NCBI RefSeq assembly: GCF_006438915.1
Contig: NZ_RCZE01000006.1
Coordinates: forward strand, 186,001 to 250,000
Source of the DNA: Pseudomonas arsenicoxydans
GTDB taxonomy: Bacteria; Pseudomonadota; Gammaproteobacteria; Pseudomonadales; Pseudomonadaceae
Reading direction: 5' to 3'
Length of the DNA stretch: 64,000 nucleotides
A model generated the notes under the pieces. That model saw only the letters and a list, made by a program, of their open reading frames with translations. It was not told the DNA's origin and did no database searches. The position numbers were made by a program, and so were the translations under genes. This document shows, piece after piece, positions 48,167 to 56,964 of the stretch. Position 1 is the first letter of the stretch. Every line of letters starts with the position of its first letter.

Positions 48167-49771
48167 CTATCGGCGAACGACCAGATACAAACCAACGGCC
48201 ACCATGATTCCCCCGGGCCAATGACCCAGTTCGTTCAGCGGTCCGCCGGCCAGCAGAATAACGCCGCCCGCCAGGTGTGCGCAGCCGAGCAGGCGCAAGA
48301 ACCAGTTATCCTTGCGTTTATGCCACGGTGGCGGTGGATCGTAGGCGTGAGGTTGGGACATGCGCTCGAGCAGGTCGCGGGCCATGTTGGCCAGGTGCGG
48401 CAGCTGTTCGAACTGGCTCTGCACGTTGCCGAGCAGGGCCTTGGGGCTGACGCGCTCGCGCATCCAGCGTTCAAGGAACGGCTGCGCGGTGTTCCACAAG
48501 TCCAGGTCCGGGTACAGCTGACGGCCCAGGCCTTCGATGTTCAACAGGGTTTTTTGCAGCAGTACGAGCTGCGGCTGTACTTCCATGTTGAAGCGTCGAG
48601 CGGTCTGGAACAGGCGCATCAGCACCTGGCCGAAGGAAATATCTTTTAACGGTTTTTCGAAGATCGGTTCGCACACGGTGCGGATCGCCGCTTCGAATTC
48701 GTTGAGTTTGGTTTCCGCCGGCACCCAGCCCGAATCGATGTGCAATTGCGCCACGCGACGGTAGTCACGCTTGAAGAAGGCGAACAGGTTGCGTGCCAGA
48801 TAGTCCTGGTCTTCCGGGGTCAGGCTGCCGACGATGCCGCAATCGATTGCAATGTACTGCGGGCTCCACGGGTTGACGGTACTGACGAAGATGTTGCCGG
48901 GGTGCATGTCGGCGTGGAAGAAGCTGTCGCGGAACACTTGGGTGAAGAAAATCTCCACGCCGCGTTCGGCGAGCATTTTCATGTCCGTGCGCTGGTCGGC
49001 CAGGGTCGCCAGGTCGGTGACCTGGATGCCGTAGATGCGCTCCATCACCAACACTTTCGGCCGGCACCAGTCCCAATAGACTTGCGGCACGTAGAGCAGC
49101 GGCGAGCCTTCGAAGTTGCGCTTCAACTGGCTGGCGTTGGCCGCCTCGCGCAGCAGATCGAGTTCGTCGTAAATGGTTTTTTCGTAGTCTTGGACCACGT
49201 CCACCGGGTGCAGCAGGCGCGCGTCGGCCGAGAGCTTTTCAGCAGCGCGGGCCAGAATGAACAGCCACGCCAGATCCTGGGCGATGATCGGCTTGAGGCC
49301 CGGGCGGATCACCTTGACCACCACTTCTTCGCCGGTTTTCAACTGCGCGGCATGCACCTGCGCCACCGAAGCGGACGCCAGCGGCTCGACGTCGAAACGG
49401 CTGAACACTTCACTGATCTTCTTGCCGAGCTGCTCTTCGATCAACTTCACCGACACCTGCGAATCGAACGGCGGCACACGGTCCTGCAGCTTCATCAGCT
49501 CATCGGCGATGTCTTCCGGCAGCAGGTCGCGGCGCGTGGACAGGATCTGCCCGAACTTGATGAAAATCGGCCCAAGGTCCTGCAACGCCAGGCGCAATCG
49601 CGCACCACGGCTGAGGTCCAGCGTCTTGCGCGGGAACCAGCGCCACGGCAACGCGTAACGCAGTGCCAGCAGAAACCACGGCAGCGGCAGGGCAAACAGC
49701 AGGTCATCGAGGCGGTAACGAATCACAACGCGCTGGATGCGCAACAAACGGCGGACGGCAAGCAGCTTCAT
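48167..49771 (-). CDS. ubiB: Ubiquinone biosynthesis accessory kinase-like protein UbiB
   Basis: A 534-residue atypical protein-kinase-like ATPase of the ADCK/UbiB family supporting ubiquinone synthesis. The KxGQ-type motif [16 protein letters not shown] is near residue 70, followed by the Ala-rich nucleotide loop in [12 protein letters not shown] and [11 protein letters not shown] with the catalytic-loop-like Asp; two C-terminal helices anchor it to the membrane (about residues 490-530). ATG overlaps the ubiJ stop (ATGA). Confidence 0.96.
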   Translation of the reverse strand: MKLLAVRRLLRIQRVVIRYRLDDLLFALPLPWFLLALRYALPWRWFPRKTLDLSRGARLRLALQDLGPIFIKFGQILSTRRDLLPEDIADELMKLQDRVPPFDSQVSVKLIEEQLGKKISEVFSRFDVEPLASASVAQVHAAQLKTGEEVVVKVIRPGLKPIIAQDLAWLFILARAAEKLSADARLLHPVDVVQDYEKTIYDELDLLREAANASQLKRNFEGSPLLYVPQVYWDWCRPKVLVMERIYGIQVTDLATLADQRTDMKMLAERGVEIFFTQVFRDSFFHADMHPGNIFVSTVNPWSPQYIAIDCGIVGSLTPEDQDYLARNLFAFFKRDYRRVAQLHIDSGWVPAETKLNEFEAAIRTVCEPIFEKPLKDISFGQVLMRLFQTARRFNMEVQPQLVLLQKTLLNIEGLGRQLYPDLDLWNTAQPFLERWMRERVSPKALLGNVQSQFEQLPHLANMARDLLERMSQPHAYDPPPPWHKRKDNWFLRLLGCAHLAGGVILLAGGPLNELGHWPGGIMVAVGLYLVVRR

Positions 49772-50391
49772 GCGTTATCGCTTGGGTCGAGGGATCGGGA
49801 AAGGCGCTCGAAGCGCGCCTCGAGACGTTCCAGATCGAGCTTGATCTGGTCCAGTTCACTGAAACGGGCTTCGGCTTCGCGCTGACCGACGAGGGTGCGC
49901 GACTCTTCCGCCAGGTATTCGCCGAGGTTCTGCCCCAGGCTGGCGAACCCTTGCTGATACCAGCGGGCGCGACTGCGCAGGTGACCGCCAACCAGTTGCG
50001 TGGCCACCGGTCCCAGCCAGCGCGAGAGTTCGTACTCCCAGTCCAGCTCCAGGTCCTGAAGGATCGCCGCCAGTTCCAACAGCACGCCGCTGTCACCGTC
50101 GAGTTCGACTTCGGGGCCATGCAGGACCGAGGTCTTGTCCTTGCTCATCGCCAGTTTCAACAGGCTCGAGGCCGGTGCACGCAAGGTGCAGTCGGCGCCG
50201 GTTTCCCAGTGGGAGGCGAGCATCAGGCCTTCATCGCTGGGCAGGATGAACAGCTGCAACGCCGGGCTGCGGCAGTCGACGGCAATCACCCGGCCGCTCA
50301 GATGCGCCAGCCGCGGCAGCGCCGTGCTGTCGAGACGCAGCACCCGGTTCAGGCCGAGTTCAACGCTGGCGAGCAGGCCGGCCAGCAACAT
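49768..50391 (-). CDS. ubiJ: Ubiquinone biosynthesis accessory factor UbiJ
   Basis: A 207-residue SCP2-domain protein that binds ubiquinone intermediates within the soluble Ubi complex. The N-terminal hydrophobic segment and the SCP2 fold (about residues 20-120) are followed by a charged coiled-coil-like helix ([21 protein letters not shown]). It overlaps ubiE (TGATG) and ubiB (ATGA), so the three are coupled. Confidence 0.92.
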   Translation of the reverse strand: MLLAGLLASVELGLNRVLRLDSTALPRLAHLSGRVIAVDCRSPALQLFILPSDEGLMLASHWETGADCTLRAPASSLLKLAMSKDKTSVLHGPEVELDGDSGVLLELAAILQDLELDWEYELSRWLGPVATQLVGGHLRSRARWYQQGFASLGQNLGEYLAEESRTLVGQREAEARFSELDQIKLDLERLEARFERLSRSLDPSDNA

Positions 50392-51161
50392 CAGGGCTTG
50401 ATGCCGCGGTGCAGAGCGACGATGCCTGCGGTCATGTTGTGGTAGGTCACGCGGTCGAAACCGGCCTCGACCATCATCGACTTCAGGGTTTCCTGGTTCG
50501 GGTGCATGCGGATCGATTCGGCCAGGTAGCGATAGCTTTCCGAGTCGTTGGTGATCAACTTGCCCATCAGTGGCATGAAGGCGAACGAGTAGGCGTCGTA
50601 GGCCTTGGACATCAGCGCGTTGGTCGGCTTGGAGAACTCCAGCACCAACAGGCGACCGCCAGGCTTGAGCACGCGCAGCATCGAACGCAGGGCGTCTTCC
50701 TTGTGCGTCACGTTGCGCAGACCGAAGGCGATGGTCACGCAGTCGAAATGGTTGTCCGGGAACGGCAGCTTTTCGGCGTCGGCCTGAACGAATTCGACGT
50801 TGCCGGCCACACCGAGGTCCAGCAAGCGGTCACGACCGACCTTGAGCATGGATTCGTTGATGTCGGCCAACACCACCTGGCCGGTCGGGCCGACGAGGTG
50901 CGAGAATTTCTTGGTCAGGTCGCCCGTACCGCCGGCGATGTCCAGCACGCGATTGCCGGTGCGCACGCCCGAAAGCTCGATTGCGAAACGCTTCCACAAA
51001 CGGTGCATGCCGCCCGACAGGAGGTCGTTCATCAAGTCGTACTTGGCGGCTACCGAGTGAAAAACCTCAGCGACTTTTTCCGCTTTTTGGCTTTCCGGAA
51101 CGTTTTTGAAACCGAAGTGAGTGGTGGGTTCGGCATCGCTGCCTTTGCGCTGATCAGTCAT
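50391..51161 (-). CDS. ubiE: Ubiquinone/menaquinone C-methyltransferase UbiE
   Basis: A 256-residue SAM-dependent methyltransferase acting in ubiquinone synthesis. The signature [18 protein letters not shown] is near residue 45, the SAM-binding [12 protein letters not shown] near 75 and the C-terminal [14 protein letters not shown] motif is intact. The start at MTDQRKG (51161) gives the family length; the longer frame is not conserved. First gene of ubiEJB, divergent from a PHA-associated gene. Confidence 0.96.
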   Translation of the reverse strand: MTDQRKGSDAEPTTHFGFKNVPESQKAEKVAEVFHSVAAKYDLMNDLLSGGMHRLWKRFAIELSGVRTGNRVLDIAGGTGDLTKKFSHLVGPTGQVVLADINESMLKVGRDRLLDLGVAGNVEFVQADAEKLPFPDNHFDCVTIAFGLRNVTHKEDALRSMLRVLKPGGRLLVLEFSKPTNALMSKAYDAYSFAFMPLMGKLITNDSESYRYLAESIRMHPNQETLKSMMVEAGFDRVTYHNMTAGIVALHRGIKP

Positions 51162-51316
51162 ATCGCTGTCACCAGAAGAGAATGCGGGACATTCTAATCC
51201 CCAAGGCATGCTTTGTCTTGGCAAGGCTGAAGGTAAGATGGGCAACCACCGGGACGTTTTGACGCAGTAATGGTCAAGATGCTTCAGGAAAGTATCCATA
51301 ACGCAGGAGTCATTCG

Positions 51317-51592
51317 ATGGCCCGTATTAGTGTTGAGCGTGCCCACGGCCTGGGCAAGGAAGCGGCCCGCGAGAAGGCCGACAAGCTGGCGCAGAAACTG
51401 TCCGAGCAATACGGCCTGGAGCCGCAGTGGTCCGGTGACACGCTGAACCTCAAGCGCTCCGGAGTGAAAGGTGCGGTGCATGTCAGCGAAGATTCAATCC
51501 GCGTCGATGTGGAACTGGGCCTGATGATGTCGGCCATGAGCGGCATGATCAAATCGGAAATCGAGAAGGCGCTCGATAAAGCGTTGGTCTGA
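51317..51592 (+). CDS. Polyhydroxyalkanoic acid system family protein
   Basis: A 91-residue protein of the family usually called polyhydroxyalkanoic acid system protein (PHA_gran_rgn), equal in position to PA5062. The N-terminal half has the [19 protein letters not shown] helix, and the C-terminal half ends in [12 protein letters not shown]. It may be a small granule- or regulator-associated protein, but no function is proven. CAGGAG precedes the ATG. A REPIN separates it from phaI. Confidence 0.85.
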   Translation: MARISVERAHGLGKEAAREKADKLAQKLSEQYGLEPQWSGDTLNLKRSGVKGAVHVSEDSIRVDVELGLMMSAMSGMIKSEIEKALDKALV

Positions 51593-51612
51593 TTTCCGAT
51601 TGGAATCAAATC

Positions 51613-51709
51613 AAATGTGGGAGCGGGCTTGCTCGCGAAGGCGGTGTGTCATTCAGCATTGATGTTGATTGACCTGACGCTTTCGCGAGCAAGCCCGCTC
51701 CCACATTTT
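51613..51709. repeat. REPIN, family A (GTGGGAGC ends outward)
   Basis: AAATGTGGGAGCGGGC..GCGAAGGCGG and CGCTTTCGCGAGC..CCCACATTT are inverted. The spacer contains CATTCAGCATTGATGTTGA, like those at 16433, 21542 and 59315. Confidence 0.9.
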
Positions 51710-51785
51710 TATTGCGGTGCGTCTCGAAGGTTTATGTCAGTTGTTAGGGTGCCGTTTCTAATTTTTCTCCCTACTTTGTGCCTGA

Positions 51786-51804
51786 GCCCGACACTTGTCC
51801 GGGC
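51786..51804 (+). other. Imperfect palindrome in the phaI leader
   Basis: GCCCGACACTTGTCCGGGC pairs over 8 positions with one bulged base. It ends 33 bases before the phaI start codon and could be an operator or a leader hairpin. Confidence 0.3.
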
Positions 51805-51837
51805 AGTTCCTCAAACCTTCTGCGCGTGAGGTGCACC

Positions 51838-52260
51838 ATGGCCAAAGTTATTTTGAAGAAAAAAATCGACGCTTCGACTCCAGCTCTGGGCGACGTCAAA
51901 TCCTATGCCCGCAAGATCTGGCTGGCAGGCCTGGGTGCCTACGCCAAGGTCGGGCAAGAGGGTAGCGAGTACTTTCAAGAGTTGATCCAGGCGGGTCAAA
52001 CTGTTGAAAAGAAAGGCAAAAAAGTAGTGGCCGAGAAACTCGAAGCCGCTAACGCCGAGATCGTTGAAGCCAAGAGTGAAGTGAGTACTTTCAAAGGCAA
52101 GGTCGAAGTTCAACTCGACAAGGTCGAGAAGGCTTTTGACTCGCGTATCGCAAGTGCCTTGAATCGTATCGGCATTCCGTCTAAACATGACGTTGAGACA
52201 CTCTCTGCTAAGCTCGATGAGCTGACGGCATTGCTCGAACGCGTCGCGCGTAAATCTTAA
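51838..52260 (+). CDS. phaI: Phasin PhaI
   Basis: A 140-residue granule-coating phasin. The helical phasin domain has the segment SYARKIWLAGLGAYAKVGQEG near residues 20-40, shared with PhaF, a central coiled-coil-like region and DSRIASALNRIGIPSKHDVE. Start ATG 51838 follows GAGG. It lies 10 bases before phaF and forms the phaIF operon. Confidence 0.94.
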   Translation: MAKVILKKKIDASTPALGDVKSYARKIWLAGLGAYAKVGQEGSEYFQELIQAGQTVEKKGKKVVAEKLEAANAEIVEAKSEVSTFKGKVEVQLDKVEKAFDSRIASALNRIGIPSKHDVETLSAKLDELTALLERVARKS

Positions 52261-52270
52261 GGAGAACGGG

Positions 52271-53140
52271 ATGGCTGTTAAAAAGAACACCGAAAAAGAA
52301 GGCAGCTCGTGGATCGGGAAAGTCGAAGACTATTCCCGCAAAATCTGGCTGGCTGGTTTAGGCGTGTACTCGAAGATCGACACTGACGGCAGCAAGCTCT
52401 TCGATACATTGGTCAAAGACGGCGAGAAAGCCGAGAAGCTCACCAAGAACGCTGTTGGCAAGAAAGTCGATGCCGCCAAGGATTCTGCTTCGTCGGCCAA
52501 GTCGCGCATCACTGGCGTTAAAGATCGTGCGCTGGGCAAATGGGATGAGCTGGAAGGGGCTTTCGACAAGCGTCTGAACAGCGCCATTTCGCGCCTCGGT
52601 GTTCCGAGCCGCAACGAAGTGAAAGCACTGCACAGCAAGGTCGATACCCTGACCAAGCAAATCGAAAAACTCACCGGTGCCAAGGTTGCGCCAGTTGCGG
52701 CGAAAACTGCAGCGGCCAAACCAGCGGCTAAAACCGCTGCCAAGCCACTGGTAAAAGCCGCCGCTAAACCGGCTGCCAAACCTGCTGCGAAAGCAGCGGC
52801 CAAGCCGGCTGCCAAAACTGCCGCGGCAAAACCTGCAGCAGCCAAGCCAGCAGCTAAACCGGTTGCTGCCAAAGTAGCCGCCAAGCCAGCAGCTAAACCA
52901 GCCGCCAAAACCGCGGCTGCCAAGCCGGCCGCCAAGCCAGCAGCAAAACCTGCTGCCGCGAAGAAGCCCGCGGTGAAAAAACCGGCGGCGCCGAAAGCCG
53001 CCGCACCAAAACCAGCAGTGGCTGCGGCCAAGCCGGCCACCTCGGCCGCCCCGGTCAGCGCATCGAACTCTGCTACCGCGCCGACCCCTGCTGTGACCCC
53101 GACTGTAGCGCCAGCAACGACGCCAACCAGTCAGTCCTGA
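52271..53140 (+). CDS. phaF: Phasin and nucleoid-binding protein PhaF
   Basis: A 289-residue two-domain protein. Residues 1-130 are a phasin domain parallel to PhaI (DYSRKIWLAGLGVYSKIDTDG; NSAISRLGVPSRNEVK). Residues about 136-262 are a histone H1-like tail of AAKPAAKP-type repeats that binds DNA and helps distribute granules at cell division. It ends in a Thr/Pro-rich stretch. AAGGAG precedes the ATG. The tail is coded by internally repetitive DNA, so repeat number is likely to vary between strains. Confidence 0.95.
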   Translation: MAVKKNTEKEGSSWIGKVEDYSRKIWLAGLGVYSKIDTDGSKLFDTLVKDGEKAEKLTKNAVGKKVDAAKDSASSAKSRITGVKDRALGKWDELEGAFDKRLNSAISRLGVPSRNEVKALHSKVDTLTKQIEKLTGAKVAPVAAKTAAAKPAAKTAAKPLVKAAAKPAAKPAAKAAAKPAAKTAAAKPAAAKPAAKPVAAKVAAKPAAKPAAKTAAAKPAAKPAAKPAAAKKPAVKKPAAPKAAAPKPAVAAAKPATSAAPVSASNSATAPTPAVTPTVAPATTPTSQS

Positions 53141-53159
53141 TTTTCAGGGCTCAAAAAAA

Positions 53160-53190
53160 CGCCCGGCCTGCCAAGGTCGGGCGTTTTTGT
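53160..53190 (+). terminator. Rho-independent terminator of phaIF
   Basis: The stem CGCCCGGCC / GGTCGGGCG (one G-T pair) is preceded by an A-run and followed by a T-rich run, 20 bases after the phaF stop. Confidence 0.9.
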
Positions 53191-53239
53191 TTGTGCACGG
53201 ATTCTCCAGAACACCGCAAATCCAATGCGGGAATTAGCC

Positions 53240-53367
53240 CTGTGGCGAGGGGGCTTGCCCCCGTTTGAGTGCGCAGCACTCACAAGATCTCTGATGCTTC
53301 AGATACTTTGGGTCTGCTTCGCAGCCCAACGGGGCGGTGCGGCGGTCCGACAAGCCCCCTCGCCACA
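53240..53367. repeat. Family B repeat with altered right arm
   Basis: The left arm CTGTGGCGAGGGGGCTTGC is canonical. The right arm reads ACGGGGCGGTGCGGCGGTC then CGACAAGCCCCCTCGCC, a replacement of the usual short GGGGGCAAG segment. The element at 56785 carries the same type of altered arm. It lies between convergent phaF and phaD. Confidence 0.82.
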
Positions 53368-53403
53368 GGACTCGCTCCCACAGGGTTTGCGGTGGTCTCA
53401 GGT

Positions 53404-54024
53404 TTACCCGTGTTCTTCCAGGTATTGCAATGCCATCTGCTCGGTCGCGACCTTGATCGGCGGCAGCAAGTGCGGCGCCACCAGCATCATGATCTGGTAC
53501 ACCACCAGCCTTACCTCACCCTCACGATCCAGAATCCGCTGGTAGTCCAACGAGAACAGCAACGTCATGGTGATCTGTTCAACCAACTGCCCCAACGCTT
53601 GCGTATCGCTGACCAACTGCCCCTGAGCCTTCAACCGCGCGAGCAATGACGCCAGTGTGCGCTTCAGCGCATTGAGCAGGTTGCGTATGCCCTTGGCCAG
53701 TTTGGGCAGGCGACCGGCCAGGTTCGACAAGTCCTGGAACAGAAACCGGTAATGCGACAGCCGTTCGACGATCAGGTGCAGGAACAGCCAGTAATCGTCC
53801 GGTGCCAGTTCCACATCGGCGGGCGGGTCGAGCAGCGGCGCCAGTTCAGACTGGAAGCGCTCGAACAACCCGAGAATCAGTGGTTCCTTGCCGTGAAAGT
53901 GGTAGTAGAGGTTGCCGGGGCTGATGCCCATCTCGTTGGCAACTTCCATGGTGGAGACGTTCGGTTCGCCTTTCTGATTGAACAACTGCAAAGCACATTC
54001 GAGAATCCGGTCGCGGGTTTTCAT
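53404..54024 (-). CDS. phaD: TetR-family regulator PhaD
   Basis: A 206-residue TetR regulator. The N-terminal helix-turn-helix is in NVSTMEVANEMGISPGNLYYHFHGKEPLI (about residues 20-48), followed by an all-helical ligand domain. In P. putida PhaD activates phaC1 and phaI promoters in response to a fatty-acid-derived CoA ester. It is the last gene of the phaC1ZC2D run, 60 bases after phaC2. Confidence 0.93.
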   Translation of the reverse strand: MKTRDRILECALQLFNQKGEPNVSTMEVANEMGISPGNLYYHFHGKEPLILGLFERFQSELAPLLDPPADVELAPDDYWLFLHLIVERLSHYRFLFQDLSNLAGRLPKLAKGIRNLLNALKRTLASLLARLKAQGQLVSDTQALGQLVEQITMTLLFSLDYQRILDREGEVRLVVYQIMMLVAPHLLPPIKVATEQMALQYLEEHG

Positions 54025-54084
54025 CCAGTCTTCTTAATGGTCGAGTCAGTGCCACGGCCAGCGTCGGCCGTGGTGGGTTGAACG

Positions 54085-55767
54085 TCAGCGCACACGCACG
54101 TAAGTACCGGGTGCTGCCTCCTGCGGTGGATAGTTTTGATTGCCGAGGGCCATGTGGGTTTCTTTCAGCGCGCCGGAACGTTGCTGAATCCACTCCAGCC
54201 ATTGCGTCCACCAGCTGCCGTCCACTTGCTTGGCGTCGTAATACCAGGCCCGTGGATCGCTGCTCAGTTTTGGGCCTTCGACGTAGTTGGCTTTCGGGTT
54301 GCTCGGCGGGTTGAGAATGCTCTGCACGTGACCGCTGTTGGACAGCACGAAACGTCGTTCGCCACCCAGCAGCAATGTCGAGCGATACACCGCGTCCCAT
54401 GGCGTGATGTGGTCGTTGATGCCCGCGACGCTGAAACTGTCGACCGTGACTTTCTGCAAGTCGATGGGCGTACCGCACACTTCAAGGCCGCCCGGGTGGC
54501 TCAGCGGGTTGTGTTTGAAGAAGTCCAGCAGATCGCCGTGAAAGGCCGCCGGCAGCCGGGTGTTGTCGTTGTTCCAGTAGAGGATGTCGAACGCTGGCGG
54601 TTCTTTGCCGAGCAGGTAGTTATTGACGAAATAACTCCAGATCAAGTCGTTGGGGCGCATCCAGGCGAACACCTTGGCCATGTCACGACCATCCAGCACA
54701 CCTTTCTGATAGGACTTGCGCTTGGCCGCCTCAAGGGTCTGTTCGTCGGCGAACAGCGTTGCCGGGGAGTCCATCTGACTGTCGAGCAGGCTCACCAGAT
54801 AGGTCGCGCTCGACACGCGTCGCAGCTGTCGCTTGGCCTGCAAGTGACCTTGCAACGCGGCGATGGTCAGCCCGCCGGCACAGGCACCCATCAGGTTCAC
54901 CTCGCGCGCGCCGGTGATCGCCCGGCAGACATTCATCGCTTCTTCCACGGCTTCAACGTAGGTCGACAGCCCCCATTCACGATGACGCACATCCGGATTG
55001 CGCCAGCTGATCATGAACGTCTGCAGGCCGTTTTTCAGGGCGTACTGGACGAAGCTGTTATGCGGGCTCAGGTCGAAAATGTAGTACTTGTTGATCTGCG
55101 GCGGCACCACCAGCAGCGGTTTCGAATATTGCTTTTCGCTCATTGGCTTGTACTGGATCAGTTCCAGCAGCTCGTTGCGAAACACCACCGAACCCGTCGT
55201 GGTGGCAACGGTTTTGCCCACTTCGAATGCCTGCTTGGTGACTTGCCGGGGCAGGCCGTCGTTGTGCAGGAAATCGTCGACCAGATGGCTGACGCCGCGC
55301 ACCAGGCTGTTGCCGCCGGAATTGAAGATCTCCTTGATCGCCAGCGGATTGAGCAGGGTGTTGGACGGCGACACGGCGTCATTAAGCAAGGCAAACGCAA
55401 AGTGCGCGCGGGCGCGATCGTCGGGGGACATAGCGCTGTCGTCAATCCAGCTTTTGACCTGCTTTTGCCAACTCAGATAGGCCTGCAGGCTGCGACGATA
55501 AAACGGGTTGAGGCTCCACGCCGGGTCGGTGAAACGACTGTCCTGCGGGTTGGTCGCGTGCAAGGTTTCACCCAACAAGACACGGCCCAACTGACCACCC
55601 AGTTTCAAGGCGTGTCGGGCGCTGTGCACCGGGTTGCGCAAGCCGTGGGCCGCCACGCTGCGCAAGGTCGAAATCAGATCCCGGCCACGCAGGCCGGTAA
55701 TCGCACTCTGTGCGTTGATGAACGCGGCGGGAGTGGGTAAGGCGTCTCTCGCTGGTTTCTCGCGCAT
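54085..55767 (-). CDS. phaC2: Class II poly(3-hydroxyalkanoate) synthase 2
   Basis: A 560-residue medium-chain-length PHA synthase that polymerises 3-hydroxyacyl-CoA on granules. The lipase-box-like nucleophile is Cys296 in GACAGG. The catalytic Asp is likely in NDHITPW, and the His in SGHVQS. GGAG lies 8 bases before the ATG. It is the second of two paralogous synthases flanking phaZ. Confidence 0.96.
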   Translation of the reverse strand: MREKPARDALPTPAAFINAQSAITGLRGRDLISTLRSVAAHGLRNPVHSARHALKLGGQLGRVLLGETLHATNPQDSRFTDPAWSLNPFYRRSLQAYLSWQKQVKSWIDDSAMSPDDRARAHFAFALLNDAVSPSNTLLNPLAIKEIFNSGGNSLVRGVSHLVDDFLHNDGLPRQVTKQAFEVGKTVATTTGSVVFRNELLELIQYKPMSEKQYSKPLLVVPPQINKYYIFDLSPHNSFVQYALKNGLQTFMISWRNPDVRHREWGLSTYVEAVEEAMNVCRAITGAREVNLMGACAGGLTIAALQGHLQAKRQLRRVSSATYLVSLLDSQMDSPATLFADEQTLEAAKRKSYQKGVLDGRDMAKVFAWMRPNDLIWSYFVNNYLLGKEPPAFDILYWNNDNTRLPAAFHGDLLDFFKHNPLSHPGGLEVCGTPIDLQKVTVDSFSVAGINDHITPWDAVYRSTLLLGGERRFVLSNSGHVQSILNPPSNPKANYVEGPKLSSDPRAWYYDAKQVDGSWWTQWLEWIQQRSGALKETHMALGNQNYPPQEAAPGTYVRVR

Positions 55768-55877
55768 GTCTCAACACTCCTTCGTTTCAAGCCAAAAACA
55801 AACTCACTGAACCAGATCACCATAGACGCTGTTGTGGGTTGTTGCGCGGCGCGGCGTCCTGTCGGCCGATGAAGCGA

Positions 55878-56732
55878 CTAACTGCCCAACGGCGAAGGGT
55901 GCGGATGCATCACGGCGCGCTGACGTTCTTCCTCGAGGAATTTCATGATGATCGGTGCCACCGCTTCGGCGCGGGTGATCAGGAACAGATGCCCGTCATC
56001 GATGATGTGCAGCTGGGCGTTGGGAATTCGCCAGGCCAGCAGGCGCATGTTGACCAGCGGGATCAGTGGATCGTCGTCGCCGGCCAGTACCAGCGTCGGC
56101 TGGTTGATCTTGTGCAGCCAATGAATGCTGGTCCAGCCAAGGCCGGCAAACAGCTGCCAGTAGTAACCGAGCTTGCCCGCCGAACGGACTTTCGCCGCGT
56201 GGCTGGCCGCCAGGGTGGGGTCGCGACGGAAGGCGCCGCCATAGATCATCGGGGCGATGCGGATCACGTGCGACGGCTGGATGTAGCGCCGTGGGCTGGC
56301 CATCATCCACAGCACTTTCGGTTTGCCCGGCACCATCACTGCGCCGGCCGCCGTGGCGGCCAATACGAGTTTCTTGCAGCGCTCGGGGTAGTCATACGCA
56401 AATTGCTGGGCGAGGGCGCCGCCCCAGGACACGCCGATTACGTTGACTTGTCCGTAGTCGAGATAATCGAGCATCCGTGCCGTGAGTTTCGCCAGGCCCG
56501 GAAAGCGATACGGTCGATTTGGCGTAGACGAGCCGCCGACACCGGGGACGTCGAACGCAATGACTTCCAGGTCCGGGTCCAACGCTGCGACGAACGGAAA
56601 CACCAGCTCCAGGTTGGCGCCGATGCCGTTGAAAATCAGCAAGGGCGTCAAGTGAGGCTTGCCGGGGCGTACCGCCGTGCGGAGGGTCTGGCCATCCAGG
56701 TCGACGGTACGGAATATGAACGGTTGCGGCAT
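55878..56732 (-). CDS. phaZ: Intracellular PHA depolymerase PhaZ
   Basis: A 284-residue alpha/beta hydrolase that degrades stored medium-chain PHA inside the cell. Nucleophile Ser102 is in GVSWGG; the Asp is in AGDDDPLIP and the His in DDGHLFL. No signal peptide, as expected for the intracellular enzyme. It stands between phaC1 and phaC2, with a repeat element between it and phaC1. Confidence 0.95.
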   Translation of the reverse strand: MPQPFIFRTVDLDGQTLRTAVRPGKPHLTPLLIFNGIGANLELVFPFVAALDPDLEVIAFDVPGVGGSSTPNRPYRFPGLAKLTARMLDYLDYGQVNVIGVSWGGALAQQFAYDYPERCKKLVLAATAAGAVMVPGKPKVLWMMASPRRYIQPSHVIRIAPMIYGGAFRRDPTLAASHAAKVRSAGKLGYYWQLFAGLGWTSIHWLHKINQPTLVLAGDDDPLIPLVNMRLLAWRIPNAQLHIIDDGHLFLITRAEAVAPIIMKFLEEERQRAVMHPHPSPLGS

Positions 56733-56784
56733 GCTTCAGGCCCTGTGGGTTAATTCATCCCCGATCCCTTGTAGGAGCCGAGCG

Positions 56785-56933
56785 TGTGTGGTGAGGGGGC
56801 TTGGCGAAACGTCGCACCGCCCCGTTCGGCTGCGAAGCAGGCGTAAATCAGTCAACGCGTTCTGATTCCAGACCGCGCCGAATGGTTTTAGGTGCGCTCC
56901 GCGCCCCAACGGGGGCAAGCCCCCTCGCCACAG
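56785..56933. repeat. Family B repeat with altered left arm
   Basis: The left arm GTGGTGAGGGGGCTTGGCG continues AAACGTCGCACCGCCCCGTT, the complement-type of the altered arm at 53240. The right arm GGGGGCAAGCCCCCTCGCC is canonical. It lies between phaC1 and phaZ within the operon. Confidence 0.82.
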
Positions 56934-56964
56934 CTGGCTCCTACAGGAGGGCGAGGTGTGTCAG

